Below are positions 25,021 through 37,104 of a DNA stretch of 64,000 nt, in pieces. Positions within the stretch are counted from its first letter, which is position 1; each line of letters opens with the position of its first letter. The notes under the pieces are model-generated. The model was not told the DNA's origin. It did not search any database and worked only from the letters and a program-made list of their open reading frames with translations. Origin of the DNA: Cheiracanthium punctorium (Eukaryota > Arthropoda > Arachnida > Araneae > Cheiracanthiidae); contig JAWZYV010019947.1 in the NCBI GenBank assembly GCA_038373885.1, positions 434,001 to 498,000 on the forward strand, written 5' to 3'. The translations under genes were made by a program, and so were the position numbers.

Positions 25021-25429
25021 TTTTACTACTGAAAGTTGAACGGGGCTAGTATTGGCGTGTCCTAAGTAGCCCCACCATCACGTGTCCACATTAGCCCCAA
25101 AGAATCATTTGTTTATTTAATCGTAATACTGGTAGATTTAAATCATGCAAACCAAAAGTGAATATTTATATATGTAAAGAATACATTCATTTATAAAATA
25201 GTATCCCCTTTAATTTAAAATAATGAAATGTTCTGAACTAGCACTTAAAAAGCAAATCAAGAACTTACATAAAAAAAAACCTGTTTTATAAAGTACTGTC
25301 AGACTATGAAGTGCATTTTCATGCAACTACACATGTCAGTGTGTATCAGTGTTGCCAATCTACACAAATTTACAGAGAAATTTTAAAAGATAAATAACAG
25401 AATTATTCAAGTTGTCCACACTAGCCCCT

Positions 25430-27395
25430 TTCTCCCCTATTTCTGGTGGCGCGTAAAAATGGTAGCAGCTAACTTGCGTCTTCCCTAATTGGCATATTCT
25501 CCAGGATAACCTTATATACATACTAACAACTGATGAATGCAAACTTAAAACTATGTGTCTCTACGTAATATTACTAACCCTTTAATTTTTTAATAAAATT
25601 ATAATATGATTTTTAAAAATTAATATTATTCTTTTCTTTTAAAAATGACTTGCATTAAACTTTGTTATGATTTATGCGATATTTTTTAAAGGGCCTTGAA
25701 TACACATATACAGTATTTATAAAAATTTAACCACTTATAAAGAAAAATTATTTTTCATAGTTTTATCAAACTGTATACTGATGAAATACTGTTGTAATTA
25801 TAAAAAATATTGCAGACTCAGTGAAAAATGGCGTTAATATTCACAAAATGGAATTTCTAGAAAAATACTGTAAAACTTTTTGAATTTCTCCTTATGACAA
25901 AATTAAACGCAAAAATTTAATATTATTTTTTAGTTGCTTTTTTTTCAAGCCGATTGAATAGTTCTATAAGAAATTTAAATTTCTTATTTCTGAATAAAAT
26001 TCTCGGTATAGAGAATAACTGTTGCATAGTTTATCGAAATTAACAAATAAATTAATTTGATGACCCAATTCTAAACTAATATTTTAGTTTTATTAATATT
26101 CATCAAATATGTCATACTGAAACTTAATGAAAAATTTATTCACAACTAGAAAAACCATTTAATAAAATATTGAAACCAAAATCAGAGAAAAATATGGCGG
26201 AAAAAGTCAAACGAAATGGACCTATGAAATTCATAAAAGCTCCGATCAGTACGAAAATATTTTTGCTTTTCTTGAATTCTCTGGAATAAAAATCCATGAA
26301 ATCATATTTTAGAAATATAAACTGAATTTTAATCAAAGTTCCGCCTAAAAGGGACCGGAGAAAGTCAATTCAAGCTTTCAGGGAAGAAAGTGAAAACCAA
26401 TCTCAGATATAAATAAAAAAGTTATTAGTCTTTCCTTTTTATATCATCTCCGCTTTCTTCCCAACTTTGACATCTGATATGGGTAATTCTTCCTCGAGCA
26501 AGATTAGACATACGATATTGATAGATCGCATAGTAAAGCGAATATGATTGGGCAATGAGCCGCAAAAGTTTGGCAGTAAGAATACTTTATTTTCGCTTAA
26601 AAGCAGTTCCTACCCACTTTGCTGGTTCTTTTGCCTTAACAATACCCATTAAAGATTTCAACAATTCTTCGGTAAGAATTTAAATTTCTAATTTTTTAGA
26701 AGACAATTTCTCGAAAGAAGTAGTTATCCTCTGGGGAAACGTTTTACTCATTCCGAAAATTTTTTATTTCCTTTCGTCTCATTTCAGTTTCTAATTCGAC
26801 AGAAATGAAAGCTTATATTTTAGAGCAAATAAAAAAAAAGATTCACGTTAACACTTAAAAAAAACAGTGTTGTTAAGACTGTTTACTCAAAACTAGATGT
26901 GTTTAATTTCTCATGATAGTCTACGAACAAAAATGTACCCACTAACGAGTTCACATAAATAGTAAATAAGTCCATATAGCAAAAAAAAAAAAATAAATAA
27001 ATAAAAATAAAAATAAATTAATTAATTAAAAAAAAAATTGTCAAGTAAAATATTTCTTGAGTTCAGTACACACAGCATTTTAACAGAACTTTTAGGAGCT
27101 TATCCGTGATATAATTTAGCATCAAAGCATTTACTTAATATATTTTCATTATACAATTATCAAAATAAGGGAGGGGGGATTTTTTTTTTCAATACTGTTT
27201 CTAAAATATACCTCAGTACAAAGAACTTACACATTTGAACACATTAAAATACTATATAAACTTTTAAGGGGAAAAAATTGAAATGCATATAAAATAATGA
27301 TTTTATGCAGTACATTTTTATTTTAAAAAATGGATATAAAATGATAAAAACACAATTTATGTATTTTTCCAGAAGTACAGATTTCTTTATATGTA
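25430..27395. other. AT-rich, no gene found
   Basis: Low-complexity A/T runs at 26981-27038 and a short G-run near 27170; no recognisable repeat ends or coding sequence. Confidence 0.5.
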
Positions 27396-27949
27396 TAGGG
27401 TGTCCCGGAACTTCGTATACAAACTTGTAGAGAGGTAGACAACATCGTTAGGAATCATAATTGCATAGGAAAGCGTAGGGGGAAATCGATAGGTGGCGCT
27501 GTACGCTAGCTCTCAAGATCATCACGTGTGGCTCCCCAATTGTTATATCAAAAAACTTTTACGGTTTTTTTTTTGGTTTGTTTTTCGGGGGATTATCTAC
27601 CACTAATTTTCTTTTGTGATTTAAGAATTGAATAAATCCAAATTTTTAATATAAAATAAAACTGTTTGAAAGATGTGGTCAATAATCTTCTGGAAAAACA
27701 GTAAAAGCTGGCAGATATAGTTCTTACTTTTTTTATGGCAAGCCTACACGAGGGACATCTGCCTAGGGAGATGCCTTGGGCGGAGGACTTTTTAAGGGGT
27801 TCTAACGCGTATTCATATTACATCTGGTGAAAACGTTGTACAGCGCCTCCTATCGATTTCCACCCATGCTTTATTATGTAATTATGGATCCTAACAATGT
27901 TGTCTATCTTCTCCCCAAGTTTGTACACTAAGTTCCGGGACACTCTGTA
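27396..27949. mobile_element. MITE with about 110-bp inverted repeats, split by a SINE fragment
   Basis: Left arm from 27396 (GGGTGTCCCGGAACTTCG through GATAGGTGGCGCTGTAC near 27508) recurs inverted at 27837-27949 (GTACAGCGCCTCCTATCG through AGTTCCGGGACACTCTG). Both ends sit in TATA. The arms are similar throughout, so this is a foldback-like non-autonomous element of mariner type. A SINE 3' fragment (27735-27834) lies in the loop. Confidence 0.78.
27735..27834 (-). mobile_element. Truncated tRNA-SINE 3' fragment inside the MITE
   Basis: Matches the 3' half of the SINE family seen at 20055, 24595, 32856 and 63309: shared blocks are ACATCTGCCTAGG, GGAGGACTTTTTAAGGGG and TTCTAACGCGTATTCA. The tRNA-like head is absent (5' truncated), as is common for retroposed copies. 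Confidence 0.75.
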
Positions 27950-27950
27950 T

Positions 27951-30900
27951 AAATCCATTTGAATATTTAAAGATAAAGTGTTCAATCCTTTTTCTGATAT
28001 TAGTGTAAAAAATTTCTTTATCAGATACTGCTTTTTGATTTTTAACCACTCGATAAAAATTCGTTACAAAGTTCAGATGATGAAGATATCGGAAATTTTC
28101 ATTGATTCTTGCGTTACATTACTTTATTGGATAATTTTAAAGTTTCATTCGGGTGCATCGGTATGCATTTAGGAAAAGCATTTTATTTAAAAATATATAT
28201 TAATATATTTTATAAAGCTCAGTGCTAAATTTTAAGTAAATTGTTTAAATGTATTAAATACTTGTTGTTAAGTAACAGTAATTTAATGCTTTTAAAACGG
28301 AGTACTGTGCTACTTTTATTTTAAAAATCATAAACCTGCCATGCAGCCATGTTTATTTAATTATTGAAGTATTTTGTAAAATAAAAATACATGCTACTAG
28401 AAAATTATACACCAAAATACTCTATTAAAACTTTAAATTAGAGAAACAACTCTTTTCCCTTTTTATAATTGTATTTTACTCGTAATGTAATTTGAATTAG
28501 CAAAACATTTTTGAATAGAAGTTCCATTAAGTGTTTAAAATTTTATGCATAGTTGTCTTCGTTGTTTAGTATAAAAAATTATTAATTTGGTTAAATTTGG
28601 AAAGATTAATATTTAATAAAAATTAAGTATTCACATACAATTATTTTCGAAAATAAAGTTCTATACTTTAATTAAAAGCTGAAAATTGCGGAACGGTTGA
28701 TAATTTCCAGTAACTCTCTTTTAATGCTTCAAAAAAGAAGAATTTTATAAATCTATGAGACTGGAACTGTTGTTTAGTTAAATTTGTGAAAGAAAGAATA
28801 TTTTGTCAGAAATCAGTGAGATCGTGGAAGAACACTTAAAAGTCAGTTTCGTTTCTTAAGACATCAGCTCTAAATATGGTCTCATATATGAGTGCCGTTA
28901 ATAACATTTATACCATATTAAAACTCCGAAAATGCATTGTGAAACTTGCGAGGGAAAAAAAAAAATAGTGTCGTCCAGAAAGAAAATTTCCCACTGCCAA
29001 TAAAAATAAATAAAATCACGATTAGCTGGAAAAAAATTATTGCAAAAGATACAGCAGTATTTCAGCTACTTCTCCACATACAAAAAAAAGTAACTGTAAC
29101 AGTTAACTGTAACACCTGTCATATCGTGGATTAAGCTTTTGTAGGCCAGTGCTGTCGCTTTAGAAAGAAGCCAGAGTGTCACTGTTTGCAGTCTTCATCG
29201 GTGGAAAATTGATGCCATGACAGGAATTGTTTTCACGTTCAAGTCACTGGAAGCAAGATCGGTGGATAATTTATGGTTTTACCTGGCTCCTTTCTCAGGC
29301 GGCAGATTTCTCTGGCACTGGACTAGTAAAACTTATCCCACGATATGATGAGTGTTACACAGTTCACGTTATTTTCATGCTGAAAAATAGCTAAAATATT
29401 GCTATATCTTCTGCAATAAATTTTTCCTGTTAATAATGTTTTATTCCTTTTAAAGGGCTTGGGAAACTTACTTTTCGGACCCAAAAATGCCCAAGATTAC
29501 GCGAGATAGTACCTATATTCACTGAAAAAATTGTTCGCTTTGCAAACAATAATAAAAATTTTTCATTAAAAAATTTGAGTAAATCACAATAGCGCAGTTA
29601 TTCTGTATGTTTAGGAGCATAACAAACATTAGGAGCATTGCGAGCATAATTGTGCTTTTGACAATCACTCATAATCAAATAGTTTTAGAGTAAGATCATG
29701 ATGACATTCTAAGAAACATTTTAAAATTAAATTATTAATAAACATAACTAAAATGATTCCTAACCTTATGTTAAAGGGATTTTTCGCTTTTATATATAAT
29801 TGAAACAACTCTAAAGCCAGAACAGTGTCATAAATTTCCATTTAATAATAACTCGATGTATCTTTGGAACACTCCAAGCTGCAGTTCACGCCGAGAAAAC
29901 TGAGCGCTGCTCTACCATTATTCACCTGTGAAAATCCATGCCAAATTAACTCGCACTTCTGCGCTAATTCGTACACTAGCATTTAATTTGGAAAGGATGA
30001 AATTAATTGATATAAATTCAGTATTCTAGTAGAACGGTATGTTAGTTTAGAATGCATGCATTCAAACCTTATTAGCAAATCCGGGTTATTCGTTTCTTGT
30101 ACATTTTGTGATTGCAGAAACATTCAACTAAATTTGTAAAAATTTGGATCCAATGCATGAAGTGACTATCCAATGCTTTTGGTAATTTGTATTTTAAGAA
30201 GATAAGCAGAGAGAAGAGGCATAAAAGCTAATTATCCCTGCTTCTTCTCTAAAAATATTCTTGGAAAAAGTACCTTTAGAATAAGCACAAACAAATAAAC
30301 AGCTAAAATGCTGAATCACCTCAGACGTGAACTGGATCGACTTTACTGACGTAGCTGCTGCTTGCTTTGTTGGCTAAAAGACTAGGAAGCGTGGTTTTGC
30401 TTAACTGTCTAATGAACCCCGCATTGTTCCTAGTTCTCTTTTACTCTGGTGCAACAAACGCTGTAATTATTATTCTTTATTAAACATAAATGCCTCCTTA
30501 AACAAGCTGCTGGCTCATACATTATGATATTCAAAAATTTACTCGTAAATTTTTACTCAAGCAGAAGCTGAATTTTTAACAAGATCGTAACCTAATCCAG
30601 TGACAGTCAATCTTATGCATATCATGCGCCAATTTCCTTCTTAGAGAAGATCAGATGCGCCATGCAACTCAAGCAGCTTTTTAGTCCTTACGTTCACGAG
30701 TAGAGTTGGGAAAAATGAATACGGACAGGCTTCAGTATAGAGGAGAAAAAATAATAAAGTGTGAACATGAGTTTGCTATCGTTCCGAGGAAGAGGATTCT
30801 AGAATTGACTTTTCGGTTATTTAATAGGGAATCAGAGATTGTCCTATTTTCAGTGGCAAAGCATTTCGGAATGTACAAAGTCTTCAAACTGTTTCTAGAC

Positions 30901-32842
30901 AATAAATAGGCACAAGAATGAGATGCGCCACAGGAAATCATCCAATGAGCAAAGTTTCGCGCTAGAGCCACAATTTCGTCACTCCTAACCTGATCTATTT
31001 CCTAAAAAATAAGCGTATTATATGTATACAGGCTTTAGTATAAGGCGAAAAAATAATAAAGTGTGAACATGAGACTGCAATCGTTCCGAGTAAGAGGATT
31101 CTAGAATTGATTTTTCGGTTATTTTTCTTATTTTTATATGTAACACCACAAGTAGTACACATAGAGTTGAACACAATTACTACGTCAATGAAGGGTAACG
31201 TCAACTGTTACCAACGCTACAATTGAGTAACTTTAGAGGAGAGCTTTTGTTCTATGAGTGAGAGGTTGAAGTTGATACGGAACGTTTTGACTTTGTAAGA
31301 GAGTTGTCAGTTACCTCGGTAAACGCGGTCACTGCAACCAAGCTCAAATGTATTTGTAACTTCCCTCTTAAACTAAAATCCTGAGTGCGCCACTGAGTTC
31401 ATATATCTTCAAGTGCTCGCACACGTATATTACGATTTGAAAATGCCGTGGTAGAATCATTAATCATGACATGCTGTAATTTCTTCCGAAATCCGAAATA
31501 CTAGACTTCGAATAACTCAGTCCGGAACAGAAATTCATTTTGAAATTCCCTTTTAGTTTTCAAAATAAAGCTCTCTTAAATTCACTTGCTTCTGTTCCAA
31601 AAATTCTATTTAATCTTATCATTTCATATTTCAGAGCTCGTCAAGTTAAATTAAATACATATGGCTGCCCAGAATATCCGAAAACCAGTCACAGGCGCAA
31701 ACATTACATAGAAAAATGTTTTGTACAAATTTTGAAGTATTCTAAGAAGCGGCTATATAATAGTTTTATAAAATAAGTGCCGTAATTCGTGATTAGTCTC
31801 ACGAATCTTAAGAAACAGATTCAACAATCTTAGTACAGATATGTTCATAAATATTTCAACACCCAGTTTTGTGCAACATCTGAACAACAATTTACATGCT
31901 TGAGCTGCAAGCGCATTGAATCTTTTCGGAAGTAGTTGCTAAACAAATTAGTACTGCTGTACTTATGTAGGAATTTTTTTAGCTTATCAAAGTTTTTAAT
32001 TTTTTTTTTTTCGAAATTAAAAACTGTTGTATTTCGATAAATGTATAATTCGAAAAATAAAACTTCTGGGGATTGTTCTTAGAATAGCAATCTAAGAAGT
32101 CTTTAATATGTTATTCAAGAACAGTTTTTGGTGGCAAGTATCCCATCACAGCATTTAAAAATAATTGGATCATATTAAAATATTTATGACACTAAGAATG
32201 ATATTAATATCTATGCTAAGGATTAAAATGTATGAAAACAATATCTGAGACAATCTTTTCATTAGATCCAAAAAGTAAACTTTTATTATCAAATATATTG
32301 CAGCTATATATAACTATCAGTGATAACTAATGGTCTTTTTTACCTGCAATTGTATCACAAAATACATTAACCTACATCATCCCATTTACTAACTCTTTTG
32401 CTATCTTTCGGGCGTATGAGGGAACAAATTTAAGAAGGATTTTTATCCTAGAAGTAAAATAGAACTAAAGAAATTACTAATTACGAGGATTTTTTTTTCT
32501 TTGTGAGTCATTATGGAGCAGCGACAAAGGGGACATCCTCTTTCTGATTTCCTTTAAAGTAAAAGAATGTATTACCTTATCTTATTTCGAGTAACTAAAT
32601 TTTGCATTTATATATTTGTGAAACTCTTTTAAACTATAAACTAATTAAGAAAGTTTTCTGGCGAAAAATAGAATTAATTTTTATTTGTAAAGACGGGTAT
32701 AGAAAAGATTTCTGCTATCTATTTAGTTTTCCAAAAACTCTTTTTGATCTCCTTTCAATATGATGCAAGTTTTTTATTGGCTAATGGAGGCATTAATAAG
32801 TGAATCATATAATATTAGTTTTAGAATACAACAGACAGTTTT
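27951..32842. other. AT-rich, no gene found
   Basis: 29140-29350 is less AT-rich than its surroundings but has stops in all frames. The direct repeat at 30725 is the only structured element noticed. Confidence 0.45.
30725..31124. repeat. Direct repeat of about 98 bp, offset 303 bp
   Basis: 30725-30823 and 31028-31124 share ACAGGCTTNAGTATA, ATAATAAAGTGTGAACATGA and GAGGATTCTAGAATTGA, with roughly nine in ten positions matching. Minus-strand frames across both copies exist only because of the duplication. Confidence 0.75.
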
Positions 32843-32855
32843 AAAAACGTATAAA

Positions 32856-34249
32856 GGCCCCACCATGTTCAAGTGGATAAAGGTATTGAACCAGGGCCGT
32901 AACCAGGATGAAATGTTAGGTAGGGCTTAGAATGTAGTTCGGGGGGCTGACCCAATATAAGTATTAGTAATCGAGGGGGTGGGGGAAGAGACTGTTTTTC
33001 AGTTTGTATATTTTTTTTTCCCGGAGTATGTGCTTCACAAAATACAGTATTTTAAAAACATTTAACATTCATTGTGTTATAACTTTTTCATTGAGATTCC
33101 ATGAAAAATATTCTAGTGATATTTTGAGCGAATGCAGTACTGGATATCGGTTAGAGTTATTTTTTGTGCAAGAATAATTTATAAGGTATAGTTACTCGTC
33201 CATTGTACCTTTTGTAGTCTATTAAATGCTACCCAATTAAAAAATATCAGTAAAATAAATTTAACTATCCAACTTTGGAATGAAAATTTACTGAAAAATG
33301 CATTTATTTTTCGTTTTAAATATCTAAATTGTAAATAAAGCAAAATATAAATATATTATACAAGGTGATCCGTTTAAAAGAGTACCTATTGGTTTTTCTT
33401 ATCACCCTTATTTATCTGAAGGATGTGTCAACTATTCTAACACGAAAGTATAATTCTTTCCAACACTGTTGGACTGTTACAACTTTATGTGTCAGATGAA
33501 ACAAAAATGGAGACGTACCACGTACCATGTGTCCTTAATCCTGTGATGATTTTATTTTTGGAAAACAATTGAATTCAATTTTTTCACATTATCATTCCTT
33601 ACAGCAAATGTTAAAAATGTTCGACACCATTTTGAATGCAAACATGAACACGCTGATAGTTTTGACTCCCCCTCAAAATCGTTTCACTGGGAAACAGACT
33701 TAAAGGAAGAGCGGCAGTGTTTTGTGTTCTGGGAAGAATCCAAGATCCGGTGCTGCATGCAACCAAGAGCAGCAAAATAATGAGCTGTATTTAGAGGAAT
33801 CTAGCCATTGTGATGAGAAATCCCCCCCCCCAAACGAGGGATATGTTTAATAACGAGGGATATGTTTAATAATGTGAAATTTAAAGATCGTTAAAAACCG
33901 TTCGTTTCTAAACTTTCGTATCGATCAGTAAATTCTCAAAAAATTTCGAAAATCTTAGGGGGGTCTGAAAGCTTGTTAGGTAGGGCTCAGCCCCCATAGC
34001 CCCCCCTCTGGTTACGGCCATGTATTGAACATGTTAGATGGCTAAAGGGTGAAGGTCCCGGGTTTGGGCCTTTCGCGCTTCCATCGATCTAAGGTCTGGA
34101 TTTTGGGGCGGTTTTCTCTAGACGAAAACCGCCCCAAAAGAATAAAATTAGAGTTAGAAACCCTTTAAAAAGTTCTACGCTCAACTCTCCTCTCCTTAGG
34201 CAGATAGTCCTTGAGTAGCTTTGCCTGAATACACAATACAATACAATGC
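32856..34249 (+). mobile_element. tRNA-derived SINE, full length, split by a hAT element
   Basis: The SINE runs GGCCCCACCATGTTCAAG to the target duplication, resumes after the hAT element, and ends in an AATACACAATACAATACAA tail. A 13-bp perfect target duplication, aaaaacgtataaa, flanks it (32843-32855 and 34250-34262), so these are real retroposition boundaries. The head carries degenerate A-box and B-box (GGGTTTGGGCC) sequences. The body has a 16-bp perfect hairpin at 34101-34139. Without the insert it is about 255 bp. Confidence 0.88.
32892..34022. mobile_element. hAT-type element, 1131 bp, inserted into a SINE
   Basis: Inverted termini CAGGGCCGTAACCAG and, inverted, CATGGCCGTAACCAG are flanked by a perfect 8-bp duplication tattgaac (32884-32891 and 34023-34030), as expected for hAT. 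Related blocks TTAGGTAGGGCTTAG and TTAGGTAGGGCTCAGCCCCC recur in direct orientation near the two ends. A 20-bp unit (AACGAGGGATATGTTTAAT) is tandemly duplicated near 33835. No transposase frame, so it is non-autonomous. Confidence 0.88.
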
Positions 34250-34262
34250 AAAAACGTATAAA

Positions 34263-36944
34263 AATCCCAGAGTGTCAAGCTTATTACATGTACAAGAAAC
34301 AGTTTTCCTCCTTATTCAATCCAATTGATGAAAAGTTGGAGAAATATTGTTAGTTTATCTCATGATTTAAAAAAAACGCAATAAAATTACAAACAATAAA
34401 ATTACATAATTAAAACGCAATAAAATTACTTTCCTTGAAATATACCTGCTCACGAATGTATCCTAAAACATTTTTTTTAAAAAGAAGACATAATAGTTGA
34501 GTTGTTTTAACAAAAAATGCTCTGTTTCACCTAAAACTCCTTGTATGTCATTTCGAAAAGCATACTTTCATATTAACTAGCTATAACTTATATGCACTAC
34601 TAGTCATCGTAATTAGCATGTATTTAATTAGCACTTGAACAGCTATGGACAATCTTCTCTCGTAACTTGAGAACCAATTCAGCATTATACTATAAATGAG
34701 ATCCTATGATTGTTGTGTGTTAATTGTTTTTGTGTTGTTTTCTTGTACTTGTACGGTTTTTGGTCCTTATGGGTTCCTGTTTTTTTTTTAAATCCTTTTC
34801 GATAATTTTTCAATTTTTTTGAGTGCAATGGATTTTGTGCTTAGTCTGTATATATATATATAATAAATATACAAAATGTCCCCAAAACACTGATCTGGGC
34901 TTTTATTCCTTATATCTGTACCTCAGAGCCAGACTAACGTAAGTCACACTAGACTAACTTTTCAGGAGAGCACCAAAACTGTAAGAAATGAACTCTAGGT
35001 CTGCAACCAGACCTAATAATTGAATCAGTCAGTAAAAAATTATTGACATTATTAAATTTGTTTATACTTAACCCATTCATAGGTATTTCGTTTAGAAACA
35101 ATGCTTTAACCTGAAAATTGTAATATAGGACATACGTTCATCTGGTTCTGGGGTATATAAATATTGATCATAGACATAGACATAAATTATTGAGTTACAT
35201 AAAAGGTGCAAAATTTATGATATTGATTTTAAAAAAAAAATTCCGCCATTTTAAATCCAATATAAAGATTAGATAACAAAATTGGAAAAGACTTAAATTT
35301 TAGGGGAGGGCACCTTATTTTCAAATTTCAAATATGAGATTCCCTCAAAATTTCAAAAGATATTACGATCACTAAAAGAAAGCAATAAGAACACCTATTC
35401 TGCAAATCATATATTTTAGAAGTGTCTCTGAACAATATATTAAAATTCTCATGGACTTTATTCCATCGGGTTGTAGAAAATATCAAAATATTTTCTTTTG
35501 CTTGGCAGCTCTTTTTAGTGCAAATAAATATAAGAATTTAGAATTTTTTAATATTATTAAATTAATCTAAAAAATTAAAAGTTAATACAAAAGTTAACAA
35601 ACATAACTTCATCTTGTATCGAAATATTGGAAAACCCTTCAATTTGATTTTAAAAGAAAGTATGAATGTTTAATAAATTTATAGGAGAAAAAATTTTCAA
35701 CTTTAAATTATTTTGATGCAAAATATAAGAGTATAAATATATTTATATTGGAAGTCAGACATTTAACTAAAATATTTTAGTACTTTTATTTTATTTTAGA
35801 TTATATTTACTGTACTTCAAATATACAATAAAAGTTTCAAACATTTTTTATAATAGGGTAAAGCTATCTTGTAATTTTTATATAATTCCCTTAGAAGGAC
35901 GATGAAAACGCAGACTACGTACAGAAAAATTGTAGTCATTAAAGTCAAAAATTTACTGTCTGTCTAAATTTATTTATTCTTTTGACACTAAACTTCTGTT
36001 TCTGTTTACAGTATTTCCTCCCTCTCCTCCTTTTCATCAAATTCTATAGTTAGTGAGTACTAGTTCTTTCAAACAACACTAATCTATCATAATCATCATT
36101 CCAGATTATTCAAATCCGAGTAGTCTGAAAATAGTTAATTTTAGATACTGGAAGTGATTGTTACAATAGATGTTGAAAATTTTCTGGCATCACGCCTCCT
36201 AAGATTTAAAATTAGTGTGCAAGTGAGAAATAGAAGATTTTCCCCAGCTCGGGTCTTAGAGAAGAACGAAACTTTTGTGTTTGTCTTGAAAAGAAAAAGG
36301 TTTAAAGACGTCTCATCGGAACAGAGAAGAATCTTTTTATTCTTCAAGATGTCTTACTTTTGTCGCCCACACGGGAAAATCTCTTTATATGAAAATATGC
36401 AGTTTGCTGCATTTGTATATCTTACTTTTTGGCCTGACTAATTCGGGTATAAAAAAAAAAACAGAAAATGCCAATACTGAATTAAAAAATTTTAAAAAGA
36501 CTGTTCCTACTTTTTTTCAATATTCAAAGAACGTTCTCGTTCAATTCAAATCATTTTTAAAGCCCAGTACTGTAAAAAAAAGCCAAGCGTACGCACTTAT
36601 GTGTATTTCTGTGCATGTGTGTCCGTGCGTGGGAAAATCGAAATTTCCAAATTTCAGTTTCACTACGAGTTCGGAATATAACCGGAGTATATTAAACTTA
36701 TGATTAAAATAATGAAACATTGTGATTAGTATATCTAATTACCATAGTTTCTTGTATCAAATTACAGCCTCACAAATAAGAGAGGTAGCTGATTTCCGTG
36801 AAATAGTTAAAGTATTTACAGTGAGATTTCATAGAGTTATTTTACAAACCTGCTAATTTGACATTGTTTAACTAATTTTATATTGTAAAAGGTTCAGATT
36901 CTTTATAAGCTTTAAATGTGTTGAATAAAATGTTTGGTTTTTAA
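34263..36944. other. AT-rich, no gene found
   Basis: At 36141-36441 both strands are open for 60-95 codons at once. I take this as chance because neither frame shows a motif or a splice context. Confidence 0.45.
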
Positions 36945-36952
36945 ATTAGAAA

Positions 36953-37096
36953 TAGGGATGGACGTGAGATGAAAAATAGGCGTCTTGCTTCTCGCAAAAC
37001 AGCCGAAAAGCTTTGTCTTGTCTCGCAAAATCCCTATATGGTAATGTTAAAAATGTTTTTCTCGTCTCGCAAAAAGTCTTCTCGCATTCATCTCTA
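36953..37096. mobile_element. hAT-type MITE, 144 bp
   Basis: Termini TAGGGATGGACGTGAGA and, inverted, TAGAGATGAATGCGAGA lie between perfect 8-bp duplications attagaaa (36945-36952 and 37097-37104). The interior repeats the short motif TCTCGCAAAA. Non-coding. Confidence 0.83.
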
Positions 37097-37104
37097 ATTA
37101 GAAA

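Larger units (their letters stand above)
22684..25428. mobile_element. Possible 2.7-kb composite element with GGGGCTA-type boxes
   Basis: Boxes of the form GGGGCTAGTGNGGACAA occur in plus orientation at 22684-22700 and 22909-22925, and inverted at about 25059-25074, 25083-25099 and 25411-25428, facing inward as transposase-binding repeats do. At 22891-22919 a 12-bp hairpin (ACGCTAGCCCCA, loop TATCG) overlaps one box. The interval also contains the 23039 element, the 23980 hAT MITE and SINEs at 24595 and 24865, apparently later insertions. The outer ends and target duplication are not resolved, so this is an inference. Confidence 0.45.

Noticed and set aside
36141..36703. Overlapping frames on both strands (68-104 codons)
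   Set aside because: Open on both strands at once, AT-driven, no domain or splice context.
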